DNA from: Symbiodinium natans
Lineage: Eukaryota > Sar > Dinophyceae > Suessiales > Symbiodiniaceae
Length of the DNA stretch: 64,000 bases
Assembly: GCA_905221605.1 (NCBI GenBank)
Contig: CAJNDS010002412.1
Coordinates: forward strand, 660,886 to 724,885
Direction: 5' to 3'
Position 1 is the stretch's first letter. The number at the start of each line of letters is the position of its first letter. A program made the translations under genes and the position numbers. This document shows, piece after piece, positions 1 through 9,485 of this stretch. A model generated the notes under the pieces. It was not told the origin of the DNA, did not search any database, and was given only the letters and a program-made list of their open reading frames with translations.

Positions 1-2
1 AC

Positions 3-1154
3 AAGCTGCCAGCTTGGGCCTGGCATTCTTTGGAAAGGGCCACTTGGCCGAACCTGAGGGTGGCGAAGTTCCGGGAATGCTTCGATAAGTACAGCAAGGA
101 AGTGGACGGAGCCCCTGCCGTGCTGCAGCTGCTGGCACGCAGCCGGCACCTGGAAGTCATCGATCTCGAGGAGTGTGGCCACATCGCAGCGGAGGCTTGG
201 GAGGTGCTGCGGGAGGCACAGTGGATGGAGCTGAAGGAAGCTGATTGGTGGGACTGCTTCAGCACAGGTAAACCAGCATGCGAGAAGGCTGGTGTGGTAA
301 TGCAACTCATGTCACGCTGCGAGAGCTTGGAGAAGATTAGTTTGAGGTCGTGCAATGGCATATCAGATGAGGATTTCAAGTTGCTGGGCGCAGCCTCATG
401 GCCCGAGTTGAGGGAGGCCAATTTTGATGACTGTTTCGAAGCTTTGACTCGGCAGACGGTGCTGCAAGCGCTGAGCCGCTGCCGAAAGCTGGAGAGCTTG
501 GACTTCACATGCAGACCCACTGCGGAAGATCTGCTGGAGCTGCCCAGCGGCTGTTGGCCCAATCTGAAACTTGAAAAGTGCAGGGGCTTCCAGTGCGAAA
601 CATGGGATGAAGATGGTCTTGTGACAGTGAATGAAGAGGAAACGCTTGCCCTACGCAGGCAGCTGCAGCGCCTCCGAGAAGCAGATCTGAAGGAAGCGGC
701 CGACAGCAGTGGGTTGTCCATCCACATCGAAGAGCCCACAGCGGACGTGCCTGATGTTGCAGCACCAGGCACAGATGAAGAATCGCCGCAAGTGCCCGGT
801 GGTGCTTTGCCCGATCTCAACTCTGACGATTTCGATGGTTCCGAGGAGCAGTTGGATCTCACCTTGCAGGAGTCAGAGCAGAACCAGGCCAACAGGTTGT
901 CCATCCAACCTGAAGAACCCTTTGGGCAGGTGGAGAATGCAAGGGCCAAGAAGGCCAAAGCCAGCAAATTTCGTGGAAAGGCGAAGAGAGCTAACATTAA
1001 AGTCAAAGCTAAGACGAAGGCCAGAAAGGCGGCAGTAGATGAGATGAGTGCCAGAGAAAGCATTTCCACTGAAGTTGTTGAAGCAGCACACGCCACGGAG
1101 GATGAGGAGGAGCCGCTTGCGCAAGATGCAACGCCAAAGCTTGGCAAAACGTGA
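3..1154 (+). CDS. XKR-LRR protein, copy 1, C-terminal part (cut by window edge)
   Basis: The reading frame is open from the first bases and matches the C-terminal third of the two complete copies: leucine-rich repeats of the LARSRHLEVIDLEECG type, then an acidic linker and a Lys/Ala-rich tail (AKKAKASK, KVKAKTKARKA), ending in LGKT at the TGA. The true start lies left of the window. The membrane domain is not visible here, so calling it a full XKR-LRR gene is inferred from the downstream copies. The tail is intact, unlike copy 2. No intron or telomeric repeat interrupts it. Confidence 0.85.
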   Translation, partial: KLPAWAWHSLERATWPNLRVAKFRECFDKYSKEVDGAPAVLQLLARSRHLEVIDLEECGHIAAEAWEVLREAQWMELKEADWWDCFSTGKPACEKAGVVMQLMSRCESLEKISLRSCNGISDEDFKLLGAASWPELREANFDDCFEALTRQTVLQALSRCRKLESLDFTCRPTAEDLLELPSGCWPNLKLEKCRGFQCETWDEDGLVTVNEEETLALRRQLQRLREADLKEAADSSGLSIHIEEPTADVPDVAAPGTDEESPQVPGGALPDLNSDDFDGSEEQLDLTLQESEQNQANRLSIQPEEPFGQVENARAKKAKASKFRGKAKRANIKVKAKTKARKAAVDEMSARESISTEVVEAAHATEDEEEPLAQDATPKLGKT

Positions 1155-1227
1155 CGCCGGCGGCCTCCCTGTGCCGTTGTCGAGCTTCAGACTTCAGGCC
1201 AAGAGACCCGAAGCTGAAACCGTCCGC

Positions 1228-1322
1228 TAAACCCTACACCCTAAACTCTAAACCCTAAACCCTCTAAATACTAAACCCTAAAGCCTGAACCTATACCCTA
1301 AACCCGAAGCCCTAAACTCTGG
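1228..1322. repeat. Degenerate CCCTAAA stretch after XKR-LRR copy 1
   Basis: Imperfect CCCTAAA units begin about 75 bp after the stop codon. The same run of variant units recurs at 7008-7045 and 13517-13600, so it was copied with the gene array. Confidence 0.85.
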
Positions 1323-1365
1323 CGAATCCAGCACAATAATATGAAGTACTTTTTAATCCCCGCAC

Positions 1366-1497
1366 TGTGCTTCAGTGCATCGTCTCTCTACATCGCATGC
1401 CAATGAGCCTTGTCAGGTCCTTCGTCGCGGTGGTGGTGGGTGGCCTGAGCGCATGGGCTTTGTGCCAATGCTTTGTGAACTCACCCGCCGCAAAGCG
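1366..1497 (+). pseudogene. 5' fragment of small membrane-protein gene, copy 1
   Basis: Starting at the ATG at 1397, the sequence encodes the same MPMSLVRSFVAVVVGG start as the intact gene at 14462. It stays parallel through the FVNSPAAKR segment and then, after 1497, switches to unrelated sequence. The C-terminal half with the second hydrophobic segment is missing. This is a duplication by-product and not a functional gene, though a short peptide could still be read. Confidence 0.75.
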
Positions 1498-2965
1498 AAT
1501 CCAGAGTATCTGCAAAGAGTCTCAGAGGATCCCCAGGCCCAATTCCGGAATAAGTCATGTATCCAATGTCGTGGCGTGCCCGGCACTACAGTATCCTCGA
1601 TGCCACTGGAGTGCCCAACCCCTGCGCAATTCCAGAGTACCCCCACAGAGTCCCAGATTACTCCCAGAGAATTGCCAGAGTGTCCCTGGAGCGCCCAACC
1701 CCAAATTCCTTGTCTGCAGGGTGGGGATGTTGGGGACAGAAACCACCATCGGTTGCAATTTCAACTTTAAAGTTTAGCCCATCGGCGATTTTAGTTCCAC
1801 GCTTCGTGTTGTGATGAGCACCTTTCACTCTACTTACAATATTAGCAAAACGTCTTTTGTTTCCTAAGTAAAACCTGGAACCTCCACCAAAAGCCACACC
1901 AACCTCTGTTGTTTCCAAATTGCAGGCACAGACGCTTCTGAAAAAAACATTTTGGTTCCTTCTGGGCATTCCATACTTTCTGACAGTTCAACAAGAAAAT
2001 TGACAAAATCACTGTTTGAATTGAATTCGGTTGAGGCAACCTGTAGCTTTTGTCTTTGATATAAAAACACGTTTGTCAGTCCAGTTCATTTTTTTTCAAT
2101 CTGTTGTATGTTTATTTCGACCAGACTAGATTCCGAGCTCTTTTTTTGGGTTTTGGGAGAGGAAGGTGCATGATGAAGGCACCCTGTGAAGTCGTATGAA
2201 CAGAATTCATGCCGAGTCTGAAAACCAGACCCATTCTGTCGAGCTTCACGACGTACCTTCTTGTCATGGGGTTGTAGAAAGACCTGGAAGGTCAAACATA
2301 ATTTTCAACATCATCATGGATGAAGACATTGGCAGGTTTACTTCTTTCCTTCCAATTCAGGACATGTGGGCTCTTGTTCAAGATGTGCCAATCCCAAAGG
2401 CACCCCCAGAAACAGAGATATTAAGATCTCTGCTTCAAGACGAGGCTTCATGAGGCATCCCACATTTCGCCGTGCCGATTCCATGGTCTTCGACTTGGCG
2501 ACATTGGTAAAGAAATCCGCCCCCCCCCCCCCCCCCCCAATGTGTAACAGCAAGCGTGATGTTAGGCTGCGCCATTAGGCGCTTGAACAGTCCGGGGCGG
2601 GAGATGTGGATTGAGTGAAGTCAGAAAAATGACCGAAGATCCACGGATGTCAGGAACTTAGGATTGACTTCCAGCATTTGTGCACGTTGAACAAGGCATG
2701 CAGGTCATGCCGCTGAGCATTCAGTTTTACAGGTCGCTGTGTCTGGTAGCTGCCCATTGCATGCCGCAGCTGGCACCGAATCCTTGGTTCAGCAAGCCAG
2801 CTAATACATCACGGTCATGCGAAAGCAAACCAGAAAGAATTTCTTAAAACCCTGCAAACAGTTCACGCTGTAAGTAGAAAACCCCTTGCTTTGGACCCCC
2901 CATGTGGGTGCTTTCCTCACATAGGGTATGTTCATGTGTTTCTTTTCCGAAAGCACGTCGAGACA
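1498..2965. other. 5' flank of XKR-LRR copy 2 (no gene seen)
   Basis: About 1.4 kb with no convincing coding sequence. It is nearly identical to 8014-9485 in front of copy 3, apart from small indels, and contains a homopolymer C run (2520-2538; 9043-9061 in the partner). It should hold the promoter and 5' UTR of the gene. No TATA-like or spliced-leader acceptor site could be assigned with confidence. Confidence 0.6.
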
Positions 2966-5900
2966 ATGTGGGAACTCCGCCGGGCCAATGTCGCCATGGA
3001 GCTGCCGCAGGCGGAGCGGCCGGATTTGCCTGGCCGCTTCATCCGCACCGTCTTCGTGGCCTCAAATCTTCGGCAAGGTGGGCACGGCGAGTATGAGAGT
3101 GCGAAGCAGTGGGAAGAGGCCAAGGTGCATTTGCTGTTGGAGATCGACCTCAGGCTTGTAGAAGATGCAGAAGTCCAAAAGCTGAGGCTTTGCACTCCTG
3201 AGGACATGGACAGTATCCCACGAGAAATGATTGAGTGCAGCACACTGAAGCTCGAAGACAAAGAGAGGGTTGTTGGCTTCAAATGGAACGAGGTGCAGTG
3301 TCGGGCAACAGGAAGCACGGTGTACTTCAATGTGCAAGTGCTGTTGAAGAAGGGGGGAGACGATTGGCAAGAGCCCTTGTCACGGGAATTGTTTCGAAGG
3401 GAATACGATTTCCCTGGCCACGAGGTTACCATGCAAAGCAGAACATCCGCAGCAGAGGTCAGGGCATTCAATGCCTTCAGCGGCCGACAGCGCCACCACA
3501 TAACCGGCTTGACGTATCAGAGCTGGAGCAGCGTTGAATGCGCCACAGGACGAGATCTGATGTTCTGGGTGGACCTTTTGATTCTCACTGGTGGGCTGTA
3601 CTATCTCGATGTGGGCACGGATGTGCAACAGCTATTCTTGTTCTTTTCCGAAGGAAACTACGAGTACTTTGCCTTGAATATTTTTGGTATTGCAATTCCT
3701 ATGGTCACTACAGCAATGGATGCACTCAAGTGGAGTGAAGGAGCAGTTGCCCGACCCCAAGCTGATTGGGTCAAGCGAATCATCCCTTTCAGTGCCCTTC
3801 GGGTTTTGCTGATTGTAGTCTTGGTGCTGACGCAGTGCCATATGCTGCTCTTGGTTGCTGCATCAGCATCGATGCGGATCAAGCATGACTTGCTGTTGGG
3901 TGCGAAGCATGCCGAGGTGGCTGAAGCTGTTGTGTCGGCAGGTTTGCAGAGCAACTACTGGTTTGTAGTGCTCGTGGGCATCCAGTCGGTTTCAGGAGAT
4001 GCATTTCAAAGTCTGACCTTTTCACTGATCGTTTCCTGTACGAGCTTGGCATTTGGGTTCGCAACCAGAGATAAGACCGACTCAAGAGTGCTGAACGTGC
4101 CTGGAAAGTTGGGCTGGAGCCCAACCTTTGCGGCCTTGTTCTTTGCCCGAGTGTTAGAAATCACCAGCCGGCTCTTGGCCTTCAACATGATACACCTTGC
4201 GACCAGGACCGTGGTGCCCATTGGTGGGCCCGTAGCCGTTGCCCTCATGGTGGCTGCTGCTTGGTTTCTCTTCCCCGAAGCTGAGAAGTCTCTTGTGCTG
4301 GCAGCTGTGATAGGCCACCCGGGCCAAGTGATGCTGGGGAGGCGCTCTTGCATCCCCTTGAGGTTCTCCCTTATGATGCACGCGTTGCTGCAGCTGATAG
4401 CTGTGATCCTTCAAGGTCTGGTTCGCATAAATGAAAGCTTGCTGCCAGAGGCCAGGGCAGTGCCATGGGCCATCATAGTAATATCTCTAGCCACCAGCGT
4501 CGGGAGCAGCTTGGGGCTATGTTGGCTTTCGCACATCGGTGACAGCATCAAGCACCCCGTCTTGGAAGAGGCAAGAAAGGGTGAAACCCTGACGTGCACA
4601 AAGCTGGCGGCCGCTCTCGACCTTTCCCAGCTGCCGATTCCGGTGCTTGCTGCGGCGGACGAGCTAGCGCTGGATCTCGAGGCCCTCGAAGACGACCAGA
4701 TTCTCTTAAGGTTGGCGACAGCAAAGACCCCGGTCGTTGTGCCTTCCTTTTGCATCAAGGAGGTCGTTTCGAGGTGCGATCAGCCCTTTGAGCAGCTGCA
4801 GCACATCAATGTGATTCATGCCGATTTTGTCGAATGCCATGCAGGTTTGACATCATTAGAATACCCTTGGGGCCGTATCCAGTGGATGAACCTCAAAGTG
4901 ATTCGCTTCAAAGAGCGGAAAGTCCCAGCCGCATTGATGGCCATGTTGGCTCGTTGCAAGCAGCTGGAAGAGGTCAGCTTCGCAGAGTGCCAGGAGACTG
5001 AATTTGATGCCTGGGAGCATCTCAAGGATTCCCAGTGGCTCAAGCTGAGAATCGCTGATTTTGCTGGGTGTTTCGAAGGTTGCGACCGCAAAGGAGGACT
5101 TGTACTTCAGACCTTGTTCAAATCCACCAAGCTCGAAGTGTTGGACTGGAGCAGAAACGGGTTCTGGTTGCCTGAGGCAGAGGCAGACTTCTTGGCTTCG
5201 AATGGTGAGTGCGACAAGCCGGCGTCATCGCCTTGGAATTGGCGCAACCTCAAAATCGTCCGCTTCTTTGAACAGCAAATCCCTGCTACAGTGCTGATCA
5301 TGCTAGCTCAATGCAAGCAGCTGGAAGAGATCAACATCCATTGTTGTGGGGGGACTGATTGTTGGGAACACGTTAGGGACGCGCAGTGGCCGAAACTGAA
5401 AGTGGCCAGTTTCTGGGGGAATTTCGACGTCGACCACTTCGGAGGCGGCAAGCACGAGCACGATGCCTGCGTGGTCCTCCAAACCTTGGCCAAGTGTACT
5501 GAGCTCGAAGTGCTGGATTTTGGTTTGAACACTTCCACGACGGAGGAATGGGATGAGCTGTTTACCCAGGGCTGCTGGCCGAAGCTGCAGTGGGCGAAGT
5601 GTAGTTTTGGCCGACAGCGCCCGAGCGACCGATTTCGACCGCGGGCAGCAGCAGAGTCCGCAGAGTCAGCGGAGATTTTGCCCAGACATCTCACTCACGT
5701 GTTGATGTGGCTTGCGGCGGGTCAACTCGATGCTTCTCTGCCATGGCTGGCCGAGTGTCGAGACATCGAATTCTTCCATGCGATTTCTGGTGCGCAGCTG
5801 CCAGTTTGGGCTTGGCAATCCTTGGAAAAGGCCACTTGGCCGAACCTCAGGGTCGCGAAGCTCCTTGGCTGCTTCGGTGATTTCAGCCAGGAAGTGGACG

Positions 5901-6829
5901 GAGCGCCTGCAGTGCTGCAGCTGTTGGCACGCAGCCGGCACCTGGAAGTCATCCATCTCGAGGAGTGTGGCTGCATCGCAGCCGAGGCTTGGGAGCTGCT
6001 AAGAGAGGCACAGTGGATGGAGCTGAAGGAAGCTTCTTGGGGGGGCTGCTTCAGGAGAGGTCACCCGGCATGCGAGAAGGCTGGTGTGGTGATGCAACTC
6101 ATGTCACGCTGCGAGAGCTTGGAGAAGATCAATTTGGAGGGCTGCAAGGGCATATCAGATGAGGATTTCAAGTTGCTGGGCGGAGCCTCATGGCCCGAGT
6201 TGAGAGTCGCGAATTTCGCCAGCTGTTTCGAGGAGTGCGAGGCTTTGACTCGGCGGACGGTGCTGCAAGCGTTGAGCCGCTGCCGAAAGCTGGAGCGCTT
6301 GAACTTCACGTCCTGCGAAACCACTGCCGAAGATCTGCTGGAGCTGCCCAGCGGCTGTTGGCCCAATCTGAAACTTGAAGAGTGCAGGGGCTTTGAGTGC
6401 CGCACATGGGATGACGATGGTACTGAGATGTATGACATGCAGTATGACATGCAAAGGCAGCTGCAGCGCCTGCGACAAGCAGATCTGGAAGCGACCGGCA
6501 GCAGTGGGTTGTCCATCCAAATCGAAGAGCCCGCAGCGGACGTGCCTGATGTTGCAGCACCAGGCACAGATGAAGAACCGCTGCAAGTGCCCAGTGGTGT
6601 CTTGCCCGATCTCAAGTCTGATGATGTCGATGGTTCAGAGGAACAGGTGGAGCCCTCCTTCCAGGAATCAGAGCAGAACCAAGCAGCCACCAGGTTGTCC
6701 ATCCAACCTGAAGAACGCTGTGAGGATGTGGAGAATGCTGGGGCCAAGAAGGCCAAAGCCAGCAAATCTCATGGAAAGGCGAAGAGAGCTAACATCAAAG
6801 TCAAAGCTAAGACGAAGGAGATGAGATGA
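2966..6829 (+). CDS. XKR-domain/leucine-rich-repeat fusion protein, copy 2 (tail frameshifted)
   Basis: Intronless, 1,287 aa from the first in-frame ATG (MWELRRANVAME). Residues about 1-190 are a soluble N-terminal region. About 195-520 form a multi-pass membrane domain resembling the XK-related family: LYYLDVGTDV in the first helix, then GLQSNYW...IQSVSGDAFQSL...SLAFGF, an arrangement typical of XKR proteins. Known XKR members include phospholipid scramblases and their relatives. About 600-1,130 are irregular leucine-rich repeats (LARCKQLEEVSFAECQ and similar), then an acidic linker and a Lys/Ala-rich tail. Relative to copies 1 and 3, 16 nt are missing near 6816 (18 nt replaced by 2), so the frame ends in KTKEMR and loses about 40 tail residues. 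The downstream bases still match the lost tail out of frame. Scramblase activity is inferred from the family only. Confidence 0.8.
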   Translation: MWELRRANVAMELPQAERPDLPGRFIRTVFVASNLRQGGHGEYESAKQWEEAKVHLLLEIDLRLVEDAEVQKLRLCTPEDMDSIPREMIECSTLKLEDKERVVGFKWNEVQCRATGSTVYFNVQVLLKKGGDDWQEPLSRELFRREYDFPGHEVTMQSRTSAAEVRAFNAFSGRQRHHITGLTYQSWSSVECATGRDLMFWVDLLILTGGLYYLDVGTDVQQLFLFFSEGNYEYFALNIFGIAIPMVTTAMDALKWSEGAVARPQADWVKRIIPFSALRVLLIVVLVLTQCHMLLLVAASASMRIKHDLLLGAKHAEVAEAVVSAGLQSNYWFVVLVGIQSVSGDAFQSLTFSLIVSCTSLAFGFATRDKTDSRVLNVPGKLGWSPTFAALFFARVLEITSRLLAFNMIHLATRTVVPIGGPVAVALMVAAAWFLFPEAEKSLVLAAVIGHPGQVMLGRRSCIPLRFSLMMHALLQLIAVILQGLVRINESLLPEARAVPWAIIVISLATSVGSSLGLCWLSHIGDSIKHPVLEEARKGETLTCTKLAAALDLSQLPIPVLAAADELALDLEALEDDQILLRLATAKTPVVVPSFCIKEVVSRCDQPFEQLQHINVIHADFVECHAGLTSLEYPWGRIQWMNLKVIRFKERKVPAALMAMLARCKQLEEVSFAECQETEFDAWEHLKDSQWLKLRIADFAGCFEGCDRKGGLVLQTLFKSTKLEVLDWSRNGFWLPEAEADFLASNGECDKPASSPWNWRNLKIVRFFEQQIPATVLIMLAQCKQLEEINIHCCGGTDCWEHVRDAQWPKLKVASFWGNFDVDHFGGGKHEHDACVVLQTLAKCTELEVLDFGLNTSTTEEWDELFTQGCWPKLQWAKCSFGRQRPSDRFRPRAAAESAESAEILPRHLTHVLMWLAAGQLDASLPWLAECRDIEFFHAISGAQLPVWAWQSLEKATWPNLRVAKLLGCFGDFSQEVDGAPAVLQLLARSRHLEVIHLEECGCIAAEAWELLREAQWMELKEASWGGCFRRGHPACEKAGVVMQLMSRCESLEKINLEGCKGISDEDFKLLGGASWPELRVANFASCFEECEALTRRTVLQALSRCRKLERLNFTSCETTAEDLLELPSGCWPNLKLEECRGFECRTWDDDGTEMYDMQYDMQRQLQRLRQADLEATGSSGLSIQIEEPAADVPDVAAPGTDEEPLQVPSGVLPDLKSDDVDGSEEQVEPSFQESEQNQAATRLSIQPEERCEDVENAGAKKAKASKSHGKAKRANIKVKAKTKEMR

Positions 6830-7640
6830 GTGCCAGAGAAAGCATTTCCACTGAAGTTGTTGAAGCAGCACACGCCACGGAGGATGAGGAGGAGCCGCTT
6901 GCGCAAGATGCAACGCCAAAGCTTGGCAAAACATGACGCCGGCGGCCTTCCTGTGCCGTTGTCGAGCTTCAGACTTCAGGCCAAGAGACCCGAAACTGAA
7001 AACGTCCGCTAAACCCTACACCCTAAACTCTAAACCCTAAACCCCAGTTATGCCTCTACTTAGAACCTGCTTAGGGGCCTCAGGGGGCTTGTAGAGTTGT
7101 AATTGAGTTACAAGTACCTGAACCTCCATGTAGACATGAGTTGCCATCGCTCTTTCAAATATATCTTGCGGTTCGGTCCTCTTCCAGGCACACTTGGGAT
7201 GGGTGGGCGGTTTAGGGTTTAGGGTTCAGGGTTTAGGGTTTAGGGCCTCCCAAGTCTTCAGGTCCATGTTGTTTGGGGTCTTCACACCAGTGCTAGTCAT
7301 CATAAGGCCGCTACCTGCATCTTCTCCGCTCCTGGCATGTGCTTGTACTGTCGCTTCAGTTCTTTGGGCGTGTTCTTGAGGGTGATGTGATCTACATTTT
7401 GTCTGTGCCGAACCACGCATCTTTTTTTCTGGTGTGCCCCTATGGAGCCAACGGGATGGCCGCCAGCTTCTCATTCACACTCTTCTTGGAGCAGTGGTGT
7501 AATCTCATACCCCAAAATCCCACGTAGGGCGCCTCCTACAGCTGAGTTAGAACCGGGCCAAGCCGGCATGTGTGACACTAGCACGTGTTGAATCAGAATC
7601 CTCTCAGCGCCGAGCCCTACGCCCAAATACAGACCCGTTC
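6830..7640. other. Spacer between XKR-LRR copies 2 and 3
   Basis: It contains the frameshifted remnant of the copy 2 tail (to about 6937), degenerate CCCTAAA units (7008-7045), a truncated family B inverted-repeat element (7050-7130) and a short TTTAGGG run (7206-7245). The rest parallels 13780-14200. No gene is seen. Confidence 0.7.
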
Positions 7641-8013
7641 GGCAGCAGTATTCGAGCTTTCATTGGAGGCGAACTTTGCCACATCCGGTTCGTGACGTGA
7701 TTTTGGCTCAAGAGGGCTTGAGACTAGGAACAGGCCGATTTTTCAGGAGTTTGCCACGATTGCTCACCGATGGCTCGCAGCTTGTGCGGTGCTCAGGGGT
7801 GGGGGATGTGACGCGCGCAACAGCAGCTGCAAAATGCCCCAAATTTGCTTTGATAGAGCTTGAAACTAGACATCCCTTTACTGTGCTTCAGTGCCTCGTC
7901 TCTCAACATGGCATGCCAATGAGCCTTGTCAGGTCCTTCGTCGCGGTGGTGGTGGGTGGCCTGAGCGCATGGGCTTTGTGCCAATGCTTTGTGAACTCAC
8001 CCGCCGCAAAGCG
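7641..8013 (+). pseudogene. 5' fragment of small membrane-protein gene, copy 2
   Basis: Parallels 14180-14562 upstream of and into the intact gene, including the leader relic at 7700 and the ATG at 7913. It breaks off after caaagcg at 8013, the same base as in copy 1. Beyond the break the sequence is the 5' flank of XKR-LRR copy 3. Confidence 0.8.
7700..7712 (+). other. Relic of the dinoflagellate spliced leader
   Basis: The 13 bases ATTTTGGCTCAAG equal the 3' end of the conserved dinoflagellate spliced leader (DinoSL). They lie about 200 bp upstream of the ATG of the truncated gene. Truncated leader relics at gene 5' ends are established for dinoflagellate genes that passed through an mRNA stage and re-entered the genome. 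An exact 13-mer match in 64 kb is unlikely by chance. Confidence 0.65.
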
Positions 8014-9485
8014 AATCCAGAGTATTCCAGAGTATTTGCAAAGAGTCTCAGAGGATCCCCAGGCCCAATTCCAGAATAAGTCCTGTGTCCAATGTCGTGG
8101 CGTGCCCGGCACTACAGTATCCTCGATGCCACTGGAGTGCCCAACCCCTGCGCAATTCCAGACTCCCCCACAGAGTCCCAGATTACTCCCAGAGAATTGC
8201 CAGAGTGTCCCTGGAGCGCCCAACCCCAAATTCCTTGTCTGCAGGGTGGGGATGTTGGGGACAGAAACCACCATCGGTTGCAATTTCAACTTTAAAGTTT
8301 AGCCCATCGGCGATTTTAGTTCCACGCTTCGTGTTGTGATGAGCACCTTTCACTCTACTTACAATATTAGCAAAACGTCTTTTGTTTCCTAAGTAAAACC
8401 TGGAACCTCCACCAAAAGCCACACCAACCTCTGTTGTTTCCAAATTGCAGGCACAGACGCTTCTGAAACAAACATTTTGGTTCCTTCTGGGCATTCCATA
8501 CTTTCTGACAGTTCAACAAGAAAATTGACAAAATCACTGTTTGAATTGAATTCGGTTGAGGCAACCTGTAGCTTTTGTCTTTGATATAAAAACACGTTTG
8601 TCAGTCCAGTTCATTTTTTTTACAATCTGTTGTATGTTTATTTCGAGCAGACTAGATTCCGAGCTCTTTTTTTGGGTTTTGGGAGAGGAAGGTGCATGAT
8701 GAAGGCACCTGAAGTCGTATGAACAGAATTCATGCCGAGTCTGAAAACCAGACCCATTCTGTCGAGCTTCACGACGTACCTTCTTGTCATGGGGTTGTAG
8801 AAAGACCTGGAAGGTCAACATAATTTTCAACATCATCATGGATGAAGACATTGGCAGGTTTACTTCTTTCCTTCCAATTCAGGAGATGTGGGCTCTTGTT
8901 CAAGATGTGCCAATCCCAAAGGCACCCCCAGAAACAGAGATATTAAGATCTCTGCTTCAAGACGAGGCTTCATGAGGCATCCCACATGACGCCGCGCCGA
9001 TTCCATGGTCTTCGACTTGGCGACATTGGTAAAGAAAATCAGCCCCCCCCCCCCCCCCCCCAATGTGTAACAACAAGCGTGATGTTAGGCTGCGCCATTA
9101 GGCGCTTGAAAAGTCCGGGGCGGGAGATGTGGATGGAGTGAAGTCAGAAAAATGGCCGAAGATCCACGCATGTCAGGAACTTAGGATTGACTTCCAGCAT
9201 TTGTGGACGTTGAACAAGGCATACAGGTCATGCCGCTGAGCATTCAGTTTTACAGGTCGCTGTGCCTGGTCGCTGCCCACTGCATGCCGCAGCTGGCACC
9301 GAATCCTTGGTTCAGCAAGCCAGCTAATACATCACGGTCATGCGAAAGCAAACCAGAAAGATGAGCTTAAAACCCTTCAAACAGTTCACGATGTAAGTAG
9401 AAAACCCCTTGCTTTGGACCCCCCATGTGGGTGCTTTCCTCACATAGGGTATGTTCATGTGTTTCTTTTCCGAAAGCACGAGACA

